DNA of 64,000 nt from Mesorhizobium sp. L-2-11 (GTDB lineage: Bacteria; Pseudomonadota; Alphaproteobacteria; Rhizobiales; Rhizobiaceae). The notes beneath the pieces were generated by a model that did no database searches, was not told the DNA's origin, and saw only the letters and a list, made by a program, of their open reading frames with translations. The position numbers were made by a program, and so were the translations under genes. Numbering within the stretch: the stretch's first letter is position 1; the number at the start of each line of letters is the position of its first letter. Shown here in pieces: positions 7,997 through 15,839 of the stretch. The stretch lies in assembly GCF_016756595.1 (NCBI RefSeq), contig NZ_AP023257.1:3054001-3118000 (forward strand), in the 5' to 3' direction.

Positions 7997-8954
7997 AAAA
8001 AATTCCGGCGGGCAGGCGGGCGAGGGCCGCGTTAAGAACGCGATCCTGATAGCCGGGCCGACCGCCAGCGGCAAGTCCGCCCTTGCGCTCGACCTCGCCG
8101 AGCGCGACGGCGGCGTCATCGTCAACACCGATTCGATGCAGGTCTATTCGGTGCTCGACGTGCTGACGGCGCGGCCAACTGCTGCCGAACTCGCTCGCGT
8201 CCCGCATTTCCTCTACGGGCATGTCCATCCTTCCACCGCCTATTCCACCGGCGCCTGGCTGCGCGACCTGATGAAGCTCATCGACGACGGCACGTTCGTC
8301 GAACGGCCGGTGATTTTCGTCGGCGGTACCGGGCTTTATTTCCGCGCGCTTGCCGAAGGCATTTCGGAAATGCCCGACATTCCGCAGTCGATCCGTGATC
8401 GCTGGCGCTACGAACTCCAGGAGCAGGGCGCAGCCAAGCTGCACCGCATCCTGCTGCGCGAGGATTCCGCAGCCGGCATGATGCTGAAGCCGACCGACGG
8501 CCAGCGCATCGTGCGGGCGCTGGAGGTGCTCGACGCATCGGGCCGTTCCATCCTGGAATGGCAGGCGGCGCGCGGCCGTCCACTGATCGACAGGGTCAGC
8601 ACGCGCTTCCTTGTGATCGAGCCCGACCGGGCGGAGCTGGTGAAGCGGATCGAGGCGCGGTTCGACCGAATGCTGGAGAAGGGCGCCATCGATGAGGTCA
8701 GGCGGCTGGCCGAGCTTGGCCTCGATCCTGACTTGCCGGCGATGAAAGCCATCGGCGTTCGCGAACTCCGGGCCGCAATGGCCGGCGAGCTGAGTTTTCC
8801 CGAAGCGATCGAGCGCGCCAAGATCGCAACGCGACAATATGCCAAGCGCCAGGCGACCTGGTTCAGGCATCAGCTGGGTCCGGAATGGCTGAGATTGCGC
8901 CTTGGTGATCGTGTGGGATCCACGATCTCGGATACCCTTTTCAGTGCAACCTGA
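7980..8954 (+). CDS. miaA: tRNA dimethylallyltransferase MiaA
   Basis: Adds a dimethylallyl group to N6 of A37 in tRNAs that read codons starting with U. The P-loop ILIAGPTASGKSALAL, the acceptor motif NTDSMQVYSVLDVLTARP, and FVGGTGLYFRAL are diagnostic, as are the C-terminal ATRQYAKRQATWFR residues. The N-terminus is uncertain: no ATG lies close before the P-loop, and GTG 7980 is the best in-frame choice (324 residues; the family is near 300). That start lies inside the opposing serB gene, so the two genes overlap head to head by about 17 bases. Confidence 0.93.
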   Translation: MAISGIKNSGGQAGEGRVKNAILIAGPTASGKSALALDLAERDGGVIVNTDSMQVYSVLDVLTARPTAAELARVPHFLYGHVHPSTAYSTGAWLRDLMKLIDDGTFVERPVIFVGGTGLYFRALAEGISEMPDIPQSIRDRWRYELQEQGAAKLHRILLREDSAAGMMLKPTDGQRIVRALEVLDASGRSILEWQAARGRPLIDRVSTRFLVIEPDRAELVKRIEARFDRMLEKGAIDEVRRLAELGLDPDLPAMKAIGVRELRAAMAGELSFPEAIERAKIATRQYAKRQATWFRHQLGPEWLRLRLGDRVGSTISDTLFSAT

Positions 8955-9057
8955 AAAGTTGACTTCAAGAGAAGACTTCCCGTTGAAGTTGTCCTAATTA
9001 ACCCTCCGTAAGGCCGTCGATGCCATAACGTCTTTAGGGTTTTGCAACGGGGAGCAG

Positions 9058-9849
9058 ATGCGTTTTCACAAGGCGGAATCAGCCTTTTTCGTCTTCATCT
9101 TCGTGATCCTGGCCGCCGGCCTGGTGACGCTTCACGCCTATGGGCTTCTGCAGGCGCTCGCGGCGGAGATCACTACGCCCGCCGGGATTGAGGAGACCGT
9201 TTATCTCAACAAGCTGTTGTTTGGGACCGGCGTGCTTTTGGCGACTGCCCTGTTCTTCGGGATTTTCTTCATCTACCCGCTGATCCGCAAGCAGGCGACG
9301 GAAGAAGGCAAGCTGCGCGCCATGACAGTTTCGCTCAGCGCCCGTTCGGAAACGCTGGAGCATGCGGCGCTGACCGACGGCCTGACCGGTATGCAGAACC
9401 GGCGCTATTTCGACGATGCACTGAAGGAATATCTCGAGGAATTCCGTCGCATCGACAAGCCGGTCGGGCTGATGATCCTTGATCTCGACCATTTCAAGCA
9501 GGTGAACGATACCCACGGTCATGACGTCGGTGACGAGGTGTTGCGGGCGGTCGCCAATTGTCTCAAGGACATGACGCGTTATCACGACGTGGTGGCGCGC
9601 CTGGGTGGCGAGGAGTTCGCGGTGGTCACGCCCAACATGGATGCCGAACTGCTATCCAAGTTCGCCGAGCGCATCCGCAAGGCGATCGCCAATATGTCGA
9701 TACTGTCCGGCAATGTCCGGCTGAAGATCACCACCAGCGTCGGCCTTGCCGTCTGGGATCGCAAGGAAACCGCCGAAGAATTCTATCGCCGCGCCGACCG
9801 CCAGCTGTATGAGGCCAAGAGGCAAGGCCGAAACCGCGTCTGCGCCTGA
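9058..9849 (+). CDS. Membrane-anchored GGDEF diguanylate cyclase
   Basis: A 263-residue protein with two transmembrane segments (about residues 8-31 and 54-75), a short coiled linker and a GGDEF domain (about 105-262). It probably makes cyclic di-GMP from two GTP at the inner membrane. The active-site motif is GGEEF at 183-187, and the inhibitory-site motif RxxD is present as RYHD at 174-177, five residues before it, so product inhibition is likely. Metal- and GTP-binding residues are in LDLDHFKQVNDTHGH. The roughly 20-residue periplasmic loop is too short for a classical sensor domain. Confidence 0.93.
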   Translation: MRFHKAESAFFVFIFVILAAGLVTLHAYGLLQALAAEITTPAGIEETVYLNKLLFGTGVLLATALFFGIFFIYPLIRKQATEEGKLRAMTVSLSARSETLEHAALTDGLTGMQNRRYFDDALKEYLEEFRRIDKPVGLMILDLDHFKQVNDTHGHDVGDEVLRAVANCLKDMTRYHDVVARLGGEEFAVVTPNMDAELLSKFAERIRKAIANMSILSGNVRLKITTSVGLAVWDRKETAEEFYRRADRQLYEAKRQGRNRVCA

Positions 9850-9881
9850 AATCCCATGCTTGGCGAAATCTCGCGTATTGC

Positions 9882-9934
9882 CAATAGTTGACATCTATTG
9901 CTAGATCGTGCTGTCAACCTATTATCTCGATAGG
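9882..9934 (+). promoter_or_regulatory. Probable parDE promoter and autoregulatory operator
   Basis: Two inverted repeats with equal seven-base spacers lie just upstream of parD: CAATAG/CTATTG (9882-9900, enclosing TTGACAT) and CCTAT/ATAGG (9918-9934). The first encloses a consensus -35 box TTGACA (9888-9893). The second runs into the ribosome-binding site TAGGAGG. The repeated CTATT units are 24 bases apart. ParD antitoxins are known to repress their own operons through such sites; use by this protein is inferred. Confidence 0.6.
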
Positions 9935-9942
9935 AGGCCACC

Positions 9943-10209
9943 ATGCCAAATTACGCTCTCAATGATCACTACGAGAACTTCATCAGGAAGCAGCTCGAAT
10001 CCGGCCGCTACAACAATGCCAGCGAGGTTGTGCGTGCGGGCCTGCGCATGCTCGAGGATTTCGAGGCGGAGCGCGAGAAGTGGCTCCGCGAGGAGATACC
10101 TTCCCGCTTGGCCGAGTTCCAGCAAGATCGGACGAAGGGTATCCCGGCCGACACGGTCTTTTCCCGATTGGAAGGGCGTCACCGCGCGAACCTGGCCAAA
10201 GCCAAATAG
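9943..10209 (+). CDS. parD: ParD-type antitoxin (type II)
   Basis: An 88-residue antitoxin. The N-terminal half (NYALNDHYENFIRKQLESGR and ASEVVRAGLRMLED) is the ribbon-helix-helix DNA-binding domain of ParD/CopG proteins; the C-terminal half is charged and should wrap around the toxin. A strong TAGGAGG ribosome-binding site lies eight bases upstream. The toxin gene starts three bases after the stop. Expected roles are to neutralise ParE and to repress the operon at the palindromes just upstream. Confidence 0.92.
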   Translation: MPNYALNDHYENFIRKQLESGRYNNASEVVRAGLRMLEDFEAEREKWLREEIPSRLAEFQQDRTKGIPADTVFSRLEGRHRANLAKAK

Positions 10210-10212
10210 GGG

Positions 10213-10524
10213 ATGGATTATCAGGTCGTCTTTCATCCCAAGGCGGAGGCAGAGCTACAAGGGCTCTATGACGATATCGCGGAACGAGCCTCGCCCACCA
10301 TCGCCTGGAATTTCGTTGCCGGTGTCCGCGACCATTGCCTCGGGCTCTCGACGTTCCCGCAACGGGGCACCGAGCGGCTGGAGGTCATGCCTGGTCTGCG
10401 CATTATCGGCTACCGGCGCACCGTCAGCATCGCTTTCGCCGTCGACGGCGAGCGGGTGCTGATTTTGGGCATTTTCTATCGCGGCCGGAACATCACGCCG
10501 GAATTTTTCGAAGAACGTCTTTAG
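10213..10524 (+). CDS. parE: ParE-type toxin (RelE/ParE superfamily)
   Basis: A 103-residue toxin of the RelE/ParE fold. Recognisable parts are DYQVVFHPKAEAELQGLYDD at the N-terminus and the C-terminal strands with IGYRRTVSIAFAVDGERVLILG and IFYRGRN. ParE toxins act on DNA gyrase rather than on ribosome-bound mRNA; this is family knowledge and has not been shown here. It lies directly behind parD and is presumably translated from the same message at lower yield, since no strong ribosome-binding site precedes it. Confidence 0.92.
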   Translation: MDYQVVFHPKAEAELQGLYDDIAERASPTIAWNFVAGVRDHCLGLSTFPQRGTERLEVMPGLRIIGYRRTVSIAFAVDGERVLILGIFYRGRNITPEFFEERL

Positions 10525-10574
10525 ACGCCTGGCGCCGGCCCCTAAACCCTCTCGCCATTTTTTTACTGGCCGCC

Positions 10575-12422
10575 TCAATCGTTCTGCGGGCGCAGGCCGA
10601 AGGTTGTCGGCCTGAGGCCATAGCGCAGGTCGAAATCGTCGTCGGGTTGGACGCGGGGGGTGGGCGGCTTGCGATAATCGGGATCGCCGGCCTGCCGGCT
10701 CGAATCGACGGCTTCGGCGAAGGCCATCGCCTGCTGCGGCTTTGGCACGTTGCGGAGCCTTTCGACGATCGCCACCAGATCGACATCATGGCCAAGCTCG
10801 GAAGGCAAGGCTTGCTCGCGCTTGGCGGTGCCCGGGATCAGACCCTCGGACAGTTTTTCGAATTTCATTCGCATGGTCGTCGCCACGCCTTCACCAAAGG
10901 CGATGGCTTCGCGCTGGCCCATCGAAGACAGGAATGCCAGTGTCGAGGCCGAGGAATCGGCGATCGCCGAGCGGATGATCGCCTGGTCCTGCTCGTTGGC
11001 GAGCCGCATGGCAAAAAAGGTCGAGCACTGCGACAGGATGGTGGGATCGAGTTCGCCCGGGCGCTGGGTGACGATGCCGAGATAACAACCATACTTGCGG
11101 CCTTCCTTGGCGATGCGCGACAGCGCGTGCCGGGTCGGCGCGAAACCAAGGCGCGGATCGGCCGGCATGTAGCGGTGCGCTTCCTCGCACAACAAAAGCA
11201 GCCGCAGCCGGCCTTCGCTCCACAGCGCCAGGTCGAAGGCAAGACGCGCCAGCACCGAGCAGACAGAATTGACCACTTCCGAAGGCATGCCTGCCATCTC
11301 GAAGCAGGTCACCGGGCGCCCGTGATGCGGCACGCGGAAGATGTTGCCGATCGTCTCGTGGATGGTGTCCTCGATCAGCCGCGAGTTGAACATGAAGCGG
11401 TAGCGCGGATCCGAGGCTGCCGATTCGATGCGCGTCTTCAGCGATTTGAGGGTGGGACGGTCGTTCTTGCTTTCCAGCAGTCCCATGCGCTCATCGATCT
11501 GCTTGATGAGATCGACAATGCGATAGGGCACCGGCGTGTCCGCGGTCAGCGCATCGCTGCCGCGCCTGAGATAGGTGCCCGAATTGGGATTGCGATAGAG
11601 GTTTTTGGCCGCCGGAATGAGATCGCGCAAGGCGTCGACCTCTTCCGGCACGGTCTCTCGACCGCGAAACAGCACTTCGGCAAACTCCTCGAGCTTGAAC
11701 ATCCAGAAGGGCAGGTCCAGCGTCGTCGAATCGACCTTGACGCAATGCTCTGGCAAGGACGCGGCGAACTCGTTGTGCGGATCGAGGATGAGAACGCGCA
11801 GGTCGGGTCGAGCCGCGAGCGACTTGCGCAAAAGCAGCGAGACGGCGGTGGATTTGCCGACGCCGGTGGTGCCGACAATGGCGAAATGGCGCGCCAGCGT
11901 GTCGTCGATAGCGATGTTGGCGTCGATCGCCTCATCCTGTGACAGCGTGCCGATGGTGATCGAGTGACGCCCGGCGAGGTCATAGACCGCCTGCAGGTCG
12001 CGGCTGCGGATGCGGTGGGCAATGGCGCCGATATGCGGATAGGCGGTGATACCGCGGTCGAAAATCGGTTTGGCGCCGGGCTCGGCGCCGTCGCGCACTT
12101 CGCCGATGAGTTCGATACTGACCTCGATCGGGTTCTGGCCCTCATCGTGCCAGGCGCGATCCGACTTGCCGACTGCGTAGACCAGCCCGACGGTTCGCGT
12201 GTTGCCAAGGTTGATGGAGATCATCTTGCCGACGCTCCAATGGCCGGTGACAGTGCCGACGAAATCGGCGGCATGGGCGCTGATGATGGCGCGCGCGCCG
12301 TCGCACTGGACGACATTGCCCAGAACGCGCTTGTCGCTCTGCTCCGCCTTGCGGCGCTCCTGCAATGTCGGCTCTCCGACGGAGGCGTCGCGGTCGATGA
12401 ACATGGACAGGCTGTTTCCCAT
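10575..12422 (-). CDS. HerA-like (DUF87) DNA-translocating ATPase
   Basis: A 615-residue ATPase of the HerA/FtsK superfamily. The N-terminal region is the HAS-barrel (GNVVQCDGARAIISAH... with GHWSVGKMISI). The Walker A motif is IVGTTGVGKSTAVSLLL, Walker B is LLLLCEEAHRYMPA, and the downstream sensor region is GIVTQRPGELDPTILSQC. Bacterial HerA-like proteins act as hexameric DNA pumps, often with a NurA nuclease or in defence islands. No nuclease partner lies beside it here, so it appears to be the stand-alone form frequent in rhizobia. Its role is unknown. A likely alternative start is the methionine five codons further in (MFIDRD). Confidence 0.88.
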   Translation of the reverse strand: MGNSLSMFIDRDASVGEPTLQERRKAEQSDKRVLGNVVQCDGARAIISAHAADFVGTVTGHWSVGKMISINLGNTRTVGLVYAVGKSDRAWHDEGQNPIEVSIELIGEVRDGAEPGAKPIFDRGITAYPHIGAIAHRIRSRDLQAVYDLAGRHSITIGTLSQDEAIDANIAIDDTLARHFAIVGTTGVGKSTAVSLLLRKSLAARPDLRVLILDPHNEFAASLPEHCVKVDSTTLDLPFWMFKLEEFAEVLFRGRETVPEEVDALRDLIPAAKNLYRNPNSGTYLRRGSDALTADTPVPYRIVDLIKQIDERMGLLESKNDRPTLKSLKTRIESAASDPRYRFMFNSRLIEDTIHETIGNIFRVPHHGRPVTCFEMAGMPSEVVNSVCSVLARLAFDLALWSEGRLRLLLLCEEAHRYMPADPRLGFAPTRHALSRIAKEGRKYGCYLGIVTQRPGELDPTILSQCSTFFAMRLANEQDQAIIRSAIADSSASTLAFLSSMGQREAIAFGEGVATTMRMKFEKLSEGLIPGTAKREQALPSELGHDVDLVAIVERLRNVPKPQQAMAFAEAVDSSRQAGDPDYRKPPTPRVQPDDDFDLRYGLRPTTFGLRPQND

Positions 12423-12566
12423 TTCCCCTTCCCATTTCCCCAGGGCAATCGACCTTACACCGACGGGGTTAAGGTGGGGTGAGGTCGGATGGTGTAGGGA
12501 CCATTAAGCCGGTCGCGAAAATTGAACCGACTGGCATCGGGCCTTCCCGGTGACAGCCTCTAATCT

Positions 12567-14369
12567 CTATCCCGCGTGATACACCTGCTGCAGCCCGTAG
12601 ACCGGCGTCGCGATGCCCTCGTGCCGTGCTTTCAACTGCAGCGACAGGAACTGCGAATAGTGGCGTGACTGGTGCAGATTGCCGCCGTGGAACCACAGCG
12701 CTTCCTGTTGCGTCGGCTTCCACATGTTGCGCTGCTCGCCCTCCCAGGGACCGGGATCCTTGGTGGTGTTCGAGCCGAGCCCCCAGCATTTGCCGACTTT
12801 GTCGGCGACCTCTTTCGAGATCAGCTCCGCCGCCCAGCCGTTCATCGAACCGTAGCCGGTGGCATAGACGACGACATCCGCCGGCAGCTCGGTGCCGTCG
12901 CTGAGCAGCACCGAATGTTCCTTGATCTCGGTCACGTCGACGCCGCTCTTCAGCTTGATGGCGCCGTCGATGATCAACTGGGAGGCGCCGACATCGATAT
13001 AGTAGCCGGAACCGCGCCTGAGGTATTTCATGAACAGGCCCGAGCCGTCGTCACCCCAGTCGAGCATGAAGCCAGCTCTTTCCAGGCCCTCGTAGAAGGC
13101 GGCATCACGCTCCTTCATCTTCTCGTACAGCGGAATCTGGAATTCATGCAGGATCTTGTAGGGCAGGGAGGCGAAGATGAGATCGGCCCTGGCCGTGGTC
13201 ATGCCGTTTTGCACGGCCTGTTCCGAATAGAGGGCTCCGAGCCCGATATCCATCAGCGTGTCGGATTTGACGATGTGCGTGGTCGACCGCTGCACCATGG
13301 TGACGTCGACGCCGGCTTCCCAGAGTGCGGCGCAGATATCATGCGCGGAATTGTTCGATCCGATGACGACGACTTTCTTGCCAAAATAGCTGTCTGGACC
13401 GGGATGTTTCGAGGAATGGTGCTGATCGCCCCTGAAATTCTCCATGCCTTTGAACTGCGGGATGTTGGGCCGGCCCGACATGCCGGTGGCCAGCACCAGC
13501 TGCTTGGGCTTCAGCGTGATGTCCTTGCCGTCGCGATGGACGACGACCGTCCATTCCTTGTTCTGATCGTCATAGGTGGCGCTCTTGGCCTCAGTGGAGG
13601 ACCAATAGTTCAGCTCCATGACCTTGGTGTACATTTCCAGCCAGTCGCCGATCTTGTCCTTGGGCGAGAAGACCGGCCAGTTCTTCGGAAAATCGATATA
13701 CGGTAGATGGTCGTACCAGACCGGATCATGCAGGCAGAGCGACTTGTAACGCTTGCGCCATGAATCGCCGGCACGCGCGTTCTTCTCGACGATGATGGTC
13801 GGCACGCCGAGCTGCCGCAGCCGGGCACCGAGCGCGATGCCGCCCTGGCCGCCGCCGATGATCAGCGTGTTGGGCTGACTGACAAAGCCGAGGTCGGCGG
13901 CCTCTTTCTCGCGCTCCTCTTTCCAGGTCGGCCGGTTTTTGCCGTGACCGTGCTTGGCGCCTAACGGCCGGGCGAAGCCGGCGGGTTCCTCATGGCCCTT
14001 CAGCTCGACCATGGTGGTGAGCAGCGTCCAGATCTTGCCGTTCTTCAGCCTGATATGGCCGAAGCCGCGCGCAACCTCGGTTTCGAAACTGATCCAGCCT
14101 TCTAGCAGCCCGTCGCTCTCTGTGACGTCTTCGCCTGTCGCAAGCGCCCAATTCGATGGCTTTATCTTCGCCAACTGGCTCATCAGCATATCGCGCACCT
14201 GGTCGCGACCTTCCATGGTCTTGATGTTCCAGGTGAAGGTCACCAGGTCGCGCCAGTAGCAGTCTTCCTGAAAGCACCCGACCACTCCGTCGAAGTCGCC
14301 GACGGCGAGCGCTGCGCTGAATTGGTCGAGCAGGTCGGACAGTTTCTTGGCTGGAGCCTTGTCGAGCAT
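12567..14369 (-). CDS. FAD/NAD(P)-dependent monooxygenase with N-terminal NTF2-like domain
   Basis: A 600-residue flavin-dependent monooxygenase of the FMO/Baeyer-Villiger type. Residues 1 to about 140 form an NTF2/SnoaL-like domain (FSAALAVGDFDGVVGCFQED). The FAD-binding loop follows near residue 170 (LIIGGGQGGIALGARLRQLG), then the NADPH-binding loop VVVIGSNNSAHDICAALWEA, and the ATG motif VVVYATGYGS near the C-terminus. The substrate is unknown. I chose ATG 14369 because GGGAGGAA lies just upstream; the TTG before it is less likely. The gene stands alone, with 372 bases of apparent non-coding DNA upstream. Confidence 0.9.
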   Translation of the reverse strand: MLDKAPAKKLSDLLDQFSAALAVGDFDGVVGCFQEDCYWRDLVTFTWNIKTMEGRDQVRDMLMSQLAKIKPSNWALATGEDVTESDGLLEGWISFETEVARGFGHIRLKNGKIWTLLTTMVELKGHEEPAGFARPLGAKHGHGKNRPTWKEEREKEAADLGFVSQPNTLIIGGGQGGIALGARLRQLGVPTIIVEKNARAGDSWRKRYKSLCLHDPVWYDHLPYIDFPKNWPVFSPKDKIGDWLEMYTKVMELNYWSSTEAKSATYDDQNKEWTVVVHRDGKDITLKPKQLVLATGMSGRPNIPQFKGMENFRGDQHHSSKHPGPDSYFGKKVVVIGSNNSAHDICAALWEAGVDVTMVQRSTTHIVKSDTLMDIGLGALYSEQAVQNGMTTARADLIFASLPYKILHEFQIPLYEKMKERDAAFYEGLERAGFMLDWGDDGSGLFMKYLRRGSGYYIDVGASQLIIDGAIKLKSGVDVTEIKEHSVLLSDGTELPADVVVYATGYGSMNGWAAELISKEVADKVGKCWGLGSNTTKDPGPWEGEQRNMWKPTQQEALWFHGGNLHQSRHYSQFLSLQLKARHEGIATPVYGLQQVYHAG

Positions 14370-14372
14370 CAA

Positions 14373-14727
14373 TTTCCTCCCGTGAAGTCCTGGTCGTCAT
14401 CGCGGCTTGCCTGACCCTCCCAGGCCGGTCGACCGGGAGTATCGCGGCAAACTGTGCGCCGCGTCACGTCGTCAAATAGTTTGGCGTGGTTTCAATGGCT
14501 TATCGGGATGATCGAGGACCTTTGCTACAGGATGAAGTGGCCAAGCTGGAAGTTCCTATAAAGCGGCAATGACTCCGAACCTGCTTTGGAAATAAGCGGG
14601 TCGACGGTCGAGCCAGGGACGAGAGCTGAGAAACCGAAAGGGTATCCGCTTCGGCCGTTGCGGGCGCAAAGCCAACCCAACGAGGCGAGGGCAGGGTGAT
14701 GGCGGCGATCTTGAATTGCCCCCTTTA
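14373..14727. other. Intergenic stretch without a recognisable gene
   Basis: The 355 bases between the monooxygenase start and the mqsR region hold no convincing gene. A 73-codon minus-strand frame (14525-14746) matches nothing I recognise and has no ribosome-binding site. The stretch must contain the monooxygenase promoter (minus strand) and probably the mqsRA promoter. Confidence 0.5.
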
Positions 14728-14730
14728 TGG

Positions 14731-14745
14731 TGGCATATAGTGCCA
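14731..14745 (+). promoter_or_regulatory. Perfect inverted repeat at the mqsR start, candidate operator
   Basis: TGGCA (14731-14735), five bases TATAG, TGCCA (14741-14745). The last base is the A of the proposed mqsR ATG. MqsA-type antitoxins bind palindromes in their own promoters, so this is a natural autoregulation site. Because the palindrome touches the start codon, the message must start upstream of it or be nearly leaderless. Confidence 0.5.
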
Positions 14746-15050
14746 TGGAGAAGCGGCGGCCGACTTATGATCTTGATGCCATCAAGGCGGCAATCGGATC
14801 GATCGAGACGCTGGCCATCACAACCTCAGCCTTGCGGCACGCCACAAGTCTCGGCTTTGAACGTGCCGGCATCGTCGAGGTGATCGGGAGCATCGAGCGG
14901 AAAATGTTCTTCAAGTCGATGACGACTTTCGCCGATCACCGTGTCTGGCAAGACGTGTACCACGTCCCGGCCAGGGGTTTGGTTCTCTATGTAAAATTTC
15001 AGGCGGATGTCCTGACAGAATTCACCGTCATCTCGTTCAAGGAGAAATGA
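14745..15050 (+). CDS. mqsR: MqsR-like type II toxin
   Basis: A 101-residue protein whose length and pattern fit MqsR (98 residues in E. coli): EKRRPTYDLDAIKA at the start, ALRHATSLGFERAGIVEVIG in the middle, and the strand-rich end VWQDVYHVPARGLVLYVKFQ. MqsR is a RelE-fold endoribonuclease that cleaves mRNA at GC-rich triplets; activity here is assumed from the family. The preferred start is ATG 14745; another ATG 18 bases upstream would add six residues. The stop overlaps the first possible antitoxin codon. The toxin-first order is typical of mqsRA. Confidence 0.82.
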   Translation: MEKRRPTYDLDAIKAAIGSIETLAITTSALRHATSLGFERAGIVEVIGSIERKMFFKSMTTFADHRVWQDVYHVPARGLVLYVKFQADVLTEFTVISFKEK

Positions 15051-15052
15051 TC

Positions 15053-15472
15053 ATGGCAGGGCGCGAGAAGATATTGTCCGACACGATGATCTCCCCGGAG
15101 ACTGGTGAGACGCTGACGCGTGGCGTCCGGCCGTTCATTGTCGAGTACAAAGGGGAAAGCGCTACAGTCGACCTTCCGGGCTACTATCCGGCCGAGGAGG
15201 GGGACGGCGTGCACGTCGGCAAGGATATGAGTGTTGTCGACGAGGCGCTGCGCAGCCTCAAGGAAAAGATCGACGGCGTGCCGGCGCCGGCCACCATCCG
15301 GCGGATCCGCGCCAAGCTGAAATTGTCGCAGCGGGACGCCGGCGCGCTGTTCAAGGTGGGCGAAAACGCTTTCGACAAATACGAACGCGGCTTGGTCGAG
15401 CCGAGCGGTCCCACAATCCAGCTTATGACGCTTCTCCAGAAACATCCCGAACTTCTGGACGAGTTGCGGTAG
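15053..15472 (+). CDS. MqsA-like antitoxin without the zinc-binding cysteines
   Basis: A 139-residue antitoxin of the MqsA/HigA type. The C-terminal half is an Xre helix-turn-helix (ATIRRIRAKLKLSQRDAGAL and ENAFDKYERGLVEPSG). In E. coli MqsA the N-terminal domain holds CxxC pairs that bind zinc; here it begins with ISPETGETLTRGVRPF and contains no cysteine at all. I chose ATG 15053, eight bases after GGAG, over ATG 15047, which overlaps the toxin stop. It should neutralise the MqsR-like toxin and repress the operon. Confidence 0.85.
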   Translation: MAGREKILSDTMISPETGETLTRGVRPFIVEYKGESATVDLPGYYPAEEGDGVHVGKDMSVVDEALRSLKEKIDGVPAPATIRRIRAKLKLSQRDAGALFKVGENAFDKYERGLVEPSGPTIQLMTLLQKHPELLDELR

Positions 15473-15628
15473 CGTTTTTGCCCGATGGTCCGGGTTCGCA
15501 ACGATTACTGCCGGCGATCGAACCGCAGCGGTGTCTTTTGGCGAAAATAGCTGGCTCGGTGCGATGACAGACACCCGGCGCGTCTGATATGGCCGGGTTC
15601 AAGCTTCTGGCGTCTTTCATATTCGCCG

Positions 15629-15657
15629 TTGACAGCGGCGCAAAACCAATTCTATTG
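15629..15657 (+). promoter_or_regulatory. Sigma-70-type promoter of the ilvB leader
   Basis: TTGACA (15629-15634), 17 bases, CTATTG (15652-15657). This is close to the rhizobial consensus CTTGAC-N17-CTATAT. Transcription should begin around 15664, only a few bases before the leader-peptide ATG at 15667. Confidence 0.75.
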
Positions 15658-15666
15658 TCCGCCACC

Positions 15667-15720
15667 ATGAAAACGGCACTCATTCTCGTAGTAGGAAAGC
15701 GTGTGGGCAAGGCGGTGTAA
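15667..15720 (+). CDS. Branched-chain leader peptide of the ilvBH operon
   Basis: A 17-residue frame: MKTALILVVGKRVGKAV. Seven residues are Leu, Ile or Val, with a run LILVV read by CTC ATT CTC GTA GTA; GTA is presumably a rare valine codon in this high-GC genome. It is followed by hairpins and a terminator before ilvB, the classic layout of transcription attenuation controlled by charging of the branched-chain tRNAs. The ATG lies at or next to the predicted transcript start, so the peptide may be made from a leaderless message. Confidence 0.85.
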   Translation: MKTALILVVGKRVGKAV

Positions 15721-15778
15721 CCGCCGGGCGAAAACCTCCCATGCGCAGACACAGGCTCCCTCGGGGGCCTTTTTTATT
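15711..15778 (+). terminator. Attenuator of the ilvBH operon
   Basis: The first hairpin pairs GGCGGT (15711-15716) with ACCGCC (15720-15725), a three-base loop; it covers the end and stop codon of the leader peptide and would be melted by a ribosome there. The terminator hairpin is GGCTCC / GGGGCC (15754-15769, one T-G pair), followed by TTTTTTATT to 15778. An antiterminator using 15721-15745 is plausible but was not folded by computation. Confidence 0.78.
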
Positions 15779-15839
15779 GGCCGAAACACGACTAAACGAC
15801 CAGCAATCGCCCGATGGCGGACAGTACGGGACCAGACCG

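Noticed and set aside
10335-11942. A 535-codon plus-strand open frame opposite the HerA-like gene
   Set aside because: It is the antisense reading of a clearly conserved ATPase with Walker motifs. Its protein is rich in Arg, Gly, Ala and His with no domain; such frames are common in GC-rich coding DNA.
14525-14746. A 73-codon minus-strand frame in the gap before mqsR
   Set aside because: No recognisable family, no ribosome-binding site, and it would run into the mqsR start region. It was left unassigned.
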